Shown: positions 21,118 through 27,674 of the stretch, one piece after another
Layout: each line of letters starts with the position of its first letter
Position numbering within the stretch: position 1 is the stretch's first letter
DNA from: COMBO-56-21 sp041559015
Lineage (GTDB): Archaea; Thermoplasmatota; Thermoplasmata; UBA10834
Reading direction: 5' to 3'
Assembly (NCBI GenBank): GCA_041559015.1
Contig: JBFFED010000021.1
Coordinates: forward strand, 1 to 27,674
Length of the DNA stretch: 27,674 nucleotides
Program-made: the position numbers and the translations under genes
The notes under the pieces: generated by a model
What the model was told of the DNA's origin: nothing
Database searches by the model: none
What the model saw: only the letters and a program-made list of their open reading frames with translations

Positions 21118-23016
21118 GTGAGTGGGAGGCCGCCGGTGCCCTGTCTCAAGTGCGAAGGACAATGCGATGAGGATTCACTCGTCTGCGACAAGTGCGCTGA
21201 CGAATGCTTCCGTGAGCCCAAGTTCTTCCTGAACCCTGTTCTTGTCGGCAACAGCCTCTTCTCCAGGCTGCGCGCGAGCGGCTCCGCCGCTAGCCTCCTC
21301 GGCCCTGTCGCCCGCTCGGACATAGTCCTGATTCCCTCAGCGGACGTACTCGAGGACATAATCGACCTTAACGTCCAGAACATACAACACGACGATCTGA
21401 AGGGCGTCCATGTCAAGTGCGACGCGGTCCTGGCGCACCTGGGTGTCCCCCTGAGGGTCGACAGCCCCCTCGTGCTTCTCACGGAGGACGCCGCGAAGGC
21501 AATAGCGTCCGTGATTCAGAAGATCAACGCGTCGGAGAAGATATACCCGAACGAGGGCATGAGCGACCTCTACGTCAGGATAGGCGTGGTGTACTGGAGC
21601 GCCGCTCACAGCATACTCATCAGGGCCGCCCAGAGGAAGTGGCGGGACACGAAGCGCGCCTACCTCGTCTCCAAGGCGAAGGAGTTCTTCTACAAGGTCC
21701 CGCCGGGGGACGACCTCTACTCGATAGCCGCTCGGAACCTGGGCCTGCTCTGCCTGGACGCCGAGGAATGGACCGAGGCGGAGGAACACCTGTCCGAGGC
21801 TTTGAGGAGCTTCCCCGACGATTTCAAGATCGGCGAGGCTCTCGCGAGAGCCCATCTCATGCTGGGCAACCAGATGGAGGCCCTCTCGAGGGTCGACGAC
21901 ATCATTAGCCAGGGTGAGCGCCCCGAGCTATGGGTCCTCAAAGGCAGGATCATGAGGGACCTTGACAGGTCCAGGGAGGCTATGGAATGCTTCAGCAGGG
22001 CGATATCGCTCGATTCGCACTACATCCCGGCCCACGACATACTCATCACCACCCTCCGGGACCTTGGAAAGATGGAGGAGGCCGGTCTCGCGGAGAGCCA
22101 GCGGTCTCTCGCGAGGAGGCCAGACCTCGAGAGGAAGCTCTCGGAGCTCATGTCGGAGTTCAGGAAGGTGGCAGAGGAGGAGAGCCCGGACGCCCCGATA
22201 CCACACATCGAGCACCGAAGGGCTGCCCCGAGGCCCAAGCCAGAGAAGCCCCCGCCCGAGCCGCCGGCCGACGCGCTCAAGAACGCCCTGGACGCTGGCG
22301 ATTTCGACCGAGCCATCCAGGCCGCTGAACACAGGCTCAAGGCCGACCCGGGCGACCGCGAGGCCGCCTTGGGGGAGATCGAAGCTCTGATCGGGAAGAT
22401 GGAGCTCAAGGCCGCAGAGGAGAAGGTGCATGCGTTCTATGAGTCGCACCGGGAGGACCAGGAGGCGTGGTTCTGGCGCGGGGTCGTCGCCGATAAACTC
22501 GGGAAGTGGGGCGCGGCGATACAGTACCTGAGCAAGGCGGTGAAGATCGACAGTGGGCATGTCGGCGCATGGATACTGATGGCGCAGGTGCTGCTGGAGA
22601 ACGACAAGTTGGACAGCGCCGACGAGGGGTTCTCGAGGGCGCTCGAGATCGACCCAGAGAACCCAAGGGCCTGGTACGGCAAGGCGCTGACGATGCACAA
22701 GATCAACAGGTGGGGGGCGGCGATACAGGCGCTGGACAAGTACACATCCCTCGTCCCTGAGGACAGCGAAGCCTGGAGTCTGAAGGGGGACATACTGCTC
22801 GAGAAAGAGAAGTACAAGCGCGCGATTGAGGCCTATGACGAGTTCATGCGGATGAAGGGCGACGACTCGCACGCGCTCGGGAGGAAGGGCATAGCCCTGA
22901 GCGCTCTGGGCATGGCCGACGAGGCAAGGAAGTGCCTTGAGGAGAGCGTCAGGCTGGACCCTGACAACAAGGAAGCCGCACATTGGCTGAAGGCGATCTC
23001 CGGGGGTGCAGGCTGA
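21118..23016 (+). CDS. Zinc-ribbon TPR-repeat protein
   Basis: A 632-aa protein. The N-terminus has Cys pairs PCLKCEGQC and VCDKCADEC, likely a zinc ribbon. Residues ~35-190 form a domain I do not recognise (KFFLNPVLVGNSLFSRLRAS, VLIPSADVLEDIIDLNVQNI, SEKIYPNEGMSDLYVRIGVVYWSAA). Then follow TPR repeats in two blocks, ~200-340 and ~390-630, separated by a Pro/Arg linker (AAPRPKPEKPPPEPPAD). Repeat hallmarks include WVLKGRIMRDLDRSREAMECFSRAI, AWFWRGVVADKLGKWGAAI and AWYGKALTMHKINRWGAAIQAL. TPRs bind other proteins; no catalytic motif is seen. The GTG start follows from the TATA position. It is coupled to the next TPR gene by TGATG. Confidence 0.85.
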   Translation: MSGRPPVPCLKCEGQCDEDSLVCDKCADECFREPKFFLNPVLVGNSLFSRLRASGSAASLLGPVARSDIVLIPSADVLEDIIDLNVQNIQHDDLKGVHVKCDAVLAHLGVPLRVDSPLVLLTEDAAKAIASVIQKINASEKIYPNEGMSDLYVRIGVVYWSAAHSILIRAAQRKWRDTKRAYLVSKAKEFFYKVPPGDDLYSIAARNLGLLCLDAEEWTEAEEHLSEALRSFPDDFKIGEALARAHLMLGNQMEALSRVDDIISQGERPELWVLKGRIMRDLDRSREAMECFSRAISLDSHYIPAHDILITTLRDLGKMEEAGLAESQRSLARRPDLERKLSELMSEFRKVAEEESPDAPIPHIEHRRAAPRPKPEKPPPEPPADALKNALDAGDFDRAIQAAEHRLKADPGDREAALGEIEALIGKMELKAAEEKVHAFYESHREDQEAWFWRGVVADKLGKWGAAIQYLSKAVKIDSGHVGAWILMAQVLLENDKLDSADEGFSRALEIDPENPRAWYGKALTMHKINRWGAAIQALDKYTSLVPEDSEAWSLKGDILLEKEKYKRAIEAYDEFMRMKGDDSHALGRKGIALSALGMADEARKCLEESVRLDPDNKEAAHWLKAISGGAG

Positions 23017-25586
23017 TGGTGGAGATCGACAGGATACTCAGCGAGAGGTCGGACGATAGGATCCTGAGGGCTTTCCGGGAGGTCTCGGAGACGGAGTTCA
23101 ACAAGCTCGTCGAGTCCTTGGCCGGCTATATGGAGCTGAAGATCAACAGAGCCAGGCCGAAGTCCGAGTTCACGATACTCGAGTGCATACACAGGCCCGA
23201 CGGCAAGAAGTACGTCGTGCTGTTCTCCAGACAGGAAGAGGCTGTTTCGAGGGACGATGTGGACAGCCTCGTGTCGTACATGCGCAGGACAGACACCCTG
23301 AACGCCCTCATACTCACGACTTCGTTCTTCAGCAAACAGGCGACAGCGGTCGCTGAGGCCAACAACATAGGTCTTGCGGAGGGCGCCAAGGTAGCGGCTC
23401 TGCTTCGCAGGTTCGACCTCGACAAGGATGTCATCAGATTCGCCGACGCGTGGAAGGAACGCGCGAAGCTCACCTCGATACCCGGCTCGGACCGGCGGCT
23501 CGAAGAGGCGATGAAAGCGGGCTACGAGGCGTTGGCCAGTAAGGAGTTCATGAAGGCCCTGGACCTCTTCGACCAAGCGATCATGGTGAAGGAAGATTAC
23601 GATGTCCCATGGAGGTTCAAGGGGAACACTCTGGACGAGATGGGGTATCATGAGCAGGCACTCGAGTGCTACAAGCACGCGCTCGAGCTATTCCCCGAGA
23701 GCGATGAGACATGGTTCTCCCTTGGCGCATGCCTGTTCTCCCTCGGTCGGTACAACGAGGAGATCATATGCTATGACAGGGCGCTCCAGTACAACCCCGT
23801 CATGCAGAAGGCCCTGATAAACAGGGGCTCTACGCTGCACAGGCTGGGCAGGTTCCAGGAAGCGCTCGAGACCTACGACAAGGTCCTCAAGGTCAACTTC
23901 AGGCTCGAGAAGGTGCACAACAACAGGGGCGCGACCCTTCACGCCCTCGGGCAGCTCAACGAGGCCCTGGCGTCCTACAACCGAGCCATAGAGCTGAAGC
24001 ACGACTACGTCGAGGCTTGGATGAACAAGGGCGGCCTATTGTTCGAGATGGGCAGGTACCAGGAGGCCCTGGACGCCTTCACTCAGATGACTCAGTTCAG
24101 GCCAGAGCTGCCTAAGGGCTGGTACCTTCGCGGGCTCGCCGCCCGGAAGACGGGCGATGTCACCAAGGCCAAGGCGAGCTTCGAGGCGGCCATCAGGCTG
24201 GACCCGGAATTCTCGGATGCCAGGAGGTCTCTCGACGAGATATCGAAGAAGATCGCGGAGAGGTACACGGAGGTACCCAGGATAGTCCAGGACATATTCT
24301 CGTCCGAGGTCGCGAAGACGGGCGCCTCAGCCGCTCCTCAGGAGCCGGTGAAGGTCTCCGAGGCCGTCGTTGCGCGAGTTCACGAGGAGAAGATCGAGGA
24401 GTTGGCGGATGAGCTCTACGGCGACCGCGCAGAGCTTCTGCTACTGCTGGGTCGGCTCGAAGAGGCCTTCGACTTCCTCGGGAAGTCGCTCCGGCTGGAG
24501 GGCGATAACGCGCCCCTGCTGACCGCCGCCGGCAACGTGCTCTACGAGCTGGGCAAGCTGGAGGCGGCCGCCAAGACCTACGAGCACGCGCTCGCCACGG
24601 ATCCGGACTACACGCCCGCGATGCTGAACCTCCACACCGTCCTGCAGGAGCAGGGTGAGACCGAGCGCGCGAGCAGAGTCAGCTCGGCATTGAGGAACAG
24701 CAAGTACGGCTGGCTGGCTCAGGCCTCAGCCGCTCAAGAGGCCTTCGGGAGGGGGGACACGAAGCAAGCCCTGGAGGACATCGAGGCTGCCCTGAGGCTC
24801 GAGGACCTCGCGGCCCTTCAGAACCTGAAAGGACTGATGCTCCTTGATGAAGGGGGTTTCGACACCGGGGCGGGGGTGTTCGACAAGGCGATCTCGATGT
24901 CCCTCGACAAGTCCGAGGCGCACAACAACAGAGGCGTCGTCTGCCTGAAGAAGAGCAACCGTGAGGACGCGAGCTTCGAGTTCGACAGGTCGATTAAGCA
25001 CCAGAAGGACAACTGCGCAGCCTGGAACAACAGAGGGTGCGTGCTCTACAAGTTCGACAGGCTCAGGGAGGCGATTGCCTGCTTCGAGGAGTCAAGCGTT
25101 ATCAGGCCGACGACGGTCGCCCTCACCAACAAAGGTTTCTGCCAGCTCTCGATTGATGTCCTCGACGAGGCGGTCGTGTCATTCGACAGGTCCCTGAAGG
25201 TCGCAGAGACCCCAGAGGCCTTCAACGACAAGGGTATAGCGCTCGAGCGCATGGGCGAGCACGAGGCGGCCCTGGTTGCCTTCAGGGAGGCCCTCAGGAT
25301 CATGCCTCAGTTCGAGGACGCTGCCGAGAACCTCGCGAGAGTCGAGTCCGCCGGCCCGTCACCTCCCAGGAAGCAGTCCGAACGGCAGATCGCCCCTCCT
25401 TCAGAGGAGGTCGTCGGAGATAGGGAGTCCGCCGAGGTGCTGCTTGCGAGGATTGACGAGCAGTTCCTGAGGGGGAAGAAGAAGTCCGAGCTGGAGGCAA
25501 TCAGCGAGTCCCTGTCCCTCAGCCCGAAGGGCACGAGGGCGGACCTGATAGTCAGGATACTCGATGCGAAATCCAGAAAGACCTGA
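23016..25586 (+). CDS. Mrr-like domain + TPR array + C-terminal SAP-like motif protein
   Basis: An 856-aa protein. Residues ~20-135 resemble the Mrr/restriction-endonuclease-like fold: FREVSETEFNKLVESLAGYMELK, then ILECIHRPDGKKYVVLFSRQEEAVSRDDVDSLVSYM and NALILTTSFFSKQATAVAEANNIGLAEG. The position of the catalytic (E/Q)xK reads FSR, so nuclease activity is doubtful. From ~165 to ~800 come about fifteen TPRs (for example VHNNRGATLHALGQLNEALASYNRAI), with a break near residues 420-465. The last 36 residues (KKKSELEAISESLSLSPKGTRADLIVRIL) resemble a SAP motif, which binds DNA. The start ATG overlaps the upstream stop, with gggggtg before it. Confidence 0.85.
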   Translation: MVEIDRILSERSDDRILRAFREVSETEFNKLVESLAGYMELKINRARPKSEFTILECIHRPDGKKYVVLFSRQEEAVSRDDVDSLVSYMRRTDTLNALILTTSFFSKQATAVAEANNIGLAEGAKVAALLRRFDLDKDVIRFADAWKERAKLTSIPGSDRRLEEAMKAGYEALASKEFMKALDLFDQAIMVKEDYDVPWRFKGNTLDEMGYHEQALECYKHALELFPESDETWFSLGACLFSLGRYNEEIICYDRALQYNPVMQKALINRGSTLHRLGRFQEALETYDKVLKVNFRLEKVHNNRGATLHALGQLNEALASYNRAIELKHDYVEAWMNKGGLLFEMGRYQEALDAFTQMTQFRPELPKGWYLRGLAARKTGDVTKAKASFEAAIRLDPEFSDARRSLDEISKKIAERYTEVPRIVQDIFSSEVAKTGASAAPQEPVKVSEAVVARVHEEKIEELADELYGDRAELLLLLGRLEEAFDFLGKSLRLEGDNAPLLTAAGNVLYELGKLEAAAKTYEHALATDPDYTPAMLNLHTVLQEQGETERASRVSSALRNSKYGWLAQASAAQEAFGRGDTKQALEDIEAALRLEDLAALQNLKGLMLLDEGGFDTGAGVFDKAISMSLDKSEAHNNRGVVCLKKSNREDASFEFDRSIKHQKDNCAAWNNRGCVLYKFDRLREAIACFEESSVIRPTTVALTNKGFCQLSIDVLDEAVVSFDRSLKVAETPEAFNDKGIALERMGEHEAALVAFREALRIMPQFEDAAENLARVESAGPSPPRKQSERQIAPPSEEVVGDRESAEVLLARIDEQFLRGKKKSELEAISESLSLSPKGTRADLIVRILDAKSRKT

Positions 25587-25629
25587 CCAGCGCTTCCGCT
25601 GTCATACCAGTCGGTTCATAAGTGAGAGC

Positions 25630-25881
25630 TCAGGCGATGCTCATCACGACTACGTCCCTGACCGCTTTCATCTCGCTGAACGGCAGGACAAGTCTCCCCT
25701 GCGCATCCGTCTTGAACAGCCTCGGCTCGACATCCTCCGCAGGGATGACGAGTACGTTCTGCAGCGCACCAGTCCTCGTGTCAAGGAGGAAGTTCTCGAT
25801 CATTCCGAGTATCTGGCCGTCATTGGTCATAACCGTTTTGCCCTTCAGCTCGGTGATGAATTTCCGCATGTTACATCCCAT
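25630..25881 (-). CDS. PRC-barrel domain protein downstream of Cdc48
   Basis: An 83-aa single PRC-barrel: KFITELKGKTVMTNDGQILGMIENFLLDTRTGALQNVLVIPAEDVEPRLFKTDAQGRLVLPFSEMKAVRDVVVMS. This compact form is widespread in euryarchaea and has no proven role. Its start lies 6 nt after the Cdc48 stop, so the two are co-transcribed. ATG 25881 or ATG 25869 (MRKFITEL) could be used; ggagatggg precedes both. It differs from the PRC protein at 12801-13106, which has a Lys/Pro tail. Confidence 0.85.
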   Translation of the reverse strand: MGCNMRKFITELKGKTVMTNDGQILGMIENFLLDTRTGALQNVLVIPAEDVEPRLFKTDAQGRLVLPFSEMKAVRDVVVMSIA

Positions 25882-25887
25882 CTCCGG

Positions 25888-27674
25888 CTACCTGTAGTAG
25901 CCTAGGCCCAAATCCTCCTCGGTCTTCTTAGAGATTGCGGTCTTCATCTGCCTGAATATGTTCTCGTACTGCTTCGCGGTGTCAGGGGTCGTCGAGGGTT
26001 TGACCGCAGCCAGGGCCTCCTCGAAGTGCTCCATGGTGACCTTCTTCGCGGCTTTGTCCTTGCGCAGTGCTGCGAGCCCTGCCTCCCTGCAGAGGTTCTC
26101 GATATCCGCACCCACATAGCCTTCGAGCATCTTTGCCAGCGCGGCCAGGTCCACCTTCTCCAGGGGCATGTCCTTCGCGTGCACCTGCAGTATCTTGAGC
26201 CTCGTGTCCTCATCGGGCAGGGGCATGAGAACGAGCTTGTCGAACCTGCCCGGCCTCAGCAGCGCGGGGTCCACTATGTCCGGCCTGTTGGTCGCGGCGA
26301 TCACGAACACGTTCTCCATGTCCTCCAGCCCGTCCATCGAGGTCAGCAGCTGGTTCACTATCCGCTCCGTCACCCCGGAGTCGTAGTGGCCGCCTCTCTT
26401 GGGCGCTATCGCGTCTATCTCGTCAAGGAAGACTATGGAGGGCGAGACCTGCTTTGCCTTCTTGAATATCATGCGCACGGCCTTTTCGCTCTCTCCGACC
26501 CACTTAGACATGATCTCCGGGCCCTTGATTGATATGAAGTTCGCCTTACACTCGGTCGCGAGTGCGCGCGCAATGAGGGTCTTCCCTGTCCCAGGCGCTC
26601 CGAACAGCAGGACGCCCTTAGGAGGCCGTATGCCCATCCTGACGAACGAGCCGGGGTCCTCCAGGGGCATCTCGACTGCCTCGTGCAGCTCCCGCTTTAT
26701 CTCGTCCAGCCCGCCGACGTCATCCCAGGTCGCCTTGGGGATCTCGACGAAGACCTCTCTCATCGCGCTCGGCTCTATCTCCCTGAGCGCGTCCGCGAAG
26801 TCATGGGCCGTGACCCTCATCTTCTGTAGGATCTCAGTTGGTATCGGCTTCCCCAGGTCTATCTCTGGGAGGTGCCTCCTCAGACACTTCATCGCGGCCT
26901 CCCGGGCGAGAGACGCTAGGTCGGCGCCAACGAACCCGTGAGTGATGTTCGCGATGTGGTCCATCCTCACGGTCTCGTCAAGGGGCATGCCCCTGGTGTG
27001 TATCTGCATTATCTCCTGCCTGCTGGGGACCGTGGGCACGCCTATCTCTATCTCGCGGTCGAACCTGCCGGGCCGCCTGAGGGCCGGGTCTATTGCGTCC
27101 TCCCTGTTGGTCGCCGCGATGACTATCACGTTGCCTCTCGCGGTCAGGCCGTCCATGAGCGTGAGCAGTTGCGCAACCACCCTGCGCTCAACCTCCCCCT
27201 GCACCTCGTCCCTCCTGGGAGCTATCGAGTCGAGCTCGTCTATGAATATGACGGAGGGAGAGTTCTTCTCTGATTCCGCGAACACCTCCCTCAGCCGCTC
27301 CTCGCTCTGGCCATAATACTTCGACATTATCTCCGGGCCCTGGATCGCGTAGAAATTCGCACCCGCCTCGTTGGCCACCGCGCGCGCGATGAGCGTCTTA
27401 CCGGTCCCTGGAGGACCGAACAGAAGCACGCCCTTTGGCGGGTCTATGCCGAGCCTGGAGAACACCTCAGGGTGCTTCAGGGGCAGCTCGATCATCTCCC
27501 TGATCCTCTGCAGCTCCTCCTCGAGCCCCCCGATGTCTTCGTAGGTGACGGAGGGCCTCTCGATCTGCGTGACCTCGACCGGCTCAGTCTTCACGGAAAG
27601 CTCAGTTGGCTCGTTCACCTGCACGATGCCGTTCGGCGTCGTCGACACGACCACGAACGGCAGGAAACCCCCCA
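25888..27674 (-). CDS. Cdc48/p97/VAT-type AAA+ ATPase, both AAA modules (5' end outside window)
   Basis: The frame is open to the window edge, so the gene is incomplete at its 5' end. The visible 595 residues start in the tail of the N-domain (GGFLPFVVVSTTPNGIVQVN), and the usual ~180-residue N-domain lies mainly outside. D1 has Walker A GPPGTGKT, Walker B VIFIDELDSIAPRR and the arginine fingers in RRPGRFDREIEIGVP. D2 has Walker A GAPGTGKT (Ala replacing the usual first Pro), Walker B IVFLDEIDAIAPKRG and LLRPGRFDKLVLMPLP. The pore-loop positions are KYYGQ and KWVGE. It unfolds proteins with ATP as a hexamer and can feed the archaeal proteasome. The tail ends EEDLGLGYYR. GTG 27654 is internal, not the true start. 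Confidence 0.95.
   Translation of the reverse strand, partial: GGFLPFVVVSTTPNGIVQVNEPTELSVKTEPVEVTQIERPSVTYEDIGGLEEELQRIREMIELPLKHPEVFSRLGIDPPKGVLLFGPPGTGKTLIARAVANEAGANFYAIQGPEIMSKYYGQSEERLREVFAESEKNSPSVIFIDELDSIAPRRDEVQGEVERRVVAQLLTLMDGLTARGNVIVIAATNREDAIDPALRRPGRFDREIEIGVPTVPSRQEIMQIHTRGMPLDETVRMDHIANITHGFVGADLASLAREAAMKCLRRHLPEIDLGKPIPTEILQKMRVTAHDFADALREIEPSAMREVFVEIPKATWDDVGGLDEIKRELHEAVEMPLEDPGSFVRMGIRPPKGVLLFGAPGTGKTLIARALATECKANFISIKGPEIMSKWVGESEKAVRMIFKKAKQVSPSIVFLDEIDAIAPKRGGHYDSGVTERIVNQLLTSMDGLEDMENVFVIAATNRPDIVDPALLRPGRFDKLVLMPLPDEDTRLKILQVHAKDMPLEKVDLAALAKMLEGYVGADIENLCREAGLAALRKDKAAKKVTMEHFEEALAAVKPSTTPDTAKQYENIFRQMKTAISKKTEEDLGLGYYR

Noticed and set aside
21928..22983. 351-aa open frame on the minus strand opposite the first TPR gene
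   Set aside because: It mirrors the GC-rich codon pattern of the TPR gene on the other strand, has no domain-like sequence, and the plus-strand frame is clearly the real gene.
1..27674. CRISPR array, insertion sequence, integrase or toxin-antitoxin pair
   Set aside because: No spaced direct repeats, transposase motifs or att-like duplications at the tRNAs were seen, and base composition seems even across the window.

Overview
The window is archaeal chromosome, GC-rich (roughly 60%), and most likely from a Thermoplasmatota-type euryarchaeon of the Methanomassiliicoccales or a relative. The evidence for archaea is a Cdc48/VAT-type double AAA ATPase, an archaeal tRNA 2'-O-methyltransferase (aTrm56), an archaeal Elp3, single-domain PRC-barrel and OB-fold proteins, a small archaeal zinc ribbon, and TATA boxes lying 23-30 nt upstream of many first-gene start codons. 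The lineage is an inference from protein style and base composition. No ribosomal RNA, CRISPR array, insertion sequence, integrase or phage gene was seen, and gene density is high with no gap over 300 bases.

Layout. 1-348 is the 5' part of a cation/proton antiporter gene (minus). 516-6699 is rich in redox genes: thioredoxin reductase (+), an S9 peptidase (-), a broken thioredoxin-like/acetyltransferase gene (-), a small zinc ribbon (+), a tRNA with CAU anticodon (-), an AhpD-like protein (-), a peroxiredoxin (-) and a polytopic membrane protein (+). After tRNA-Asn (-), 6885-9554 holds a winged-helix regulator divergent from a two-gene ABC exporter. 9603-12233 has a dolichol-kinase-like membrane protein, an OB-fold protein (-), an ArsR-like regulator, aTrm56 and an HD-domain protein. 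12258-14956 has a gamma-carbonic-anhydrase-like protein (-), a PRC-barrel protein (-), thioredoxin, an OsmC-like protein and a class II glutamine amidotransferase. 14953-18358 pairs an XRE-type regulator (-) with a divergent SsuABC/TauABC-like transporter. 18406-21075 is a cluster of three small archaeal proteins plus Elp3. 21118-25586 encodes two large TPR proteins, and 25630-27674 (-) a PRC-barrel protein downstream of the Cdc48 ATPase, which runs off the window.

How the genes fit together. Thioredoxin reductase, thioredoxin, peroxiredoxin, AhpD-like and OsmC-like proteins could form a thiol-based peroxide defence, although they are scattered over 14 kb in separate transcription units. The SBP-permease-ATPase operon is a complete importer, but the order of the two halves of its binding protein is swapped. 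The two TPR genes are translationally coupled (TGATG); the second carries a degenerate Mrr-like domain at the N-terminus and a SAP-like DNA-binding motif at the C-terminus.

The observations I rate highest are the apparently circularly permuted substrate-binding protein, the Mrr-like/TPR/SAP protein with its zinc-ribbon TPR partner, two genes whose best initiation sites appear to use non-standard codons (AUA and ACG), the broken thioredoxin-like/GNAT gene, and several perfect inverted repeats placed like operators or leader hairpins.
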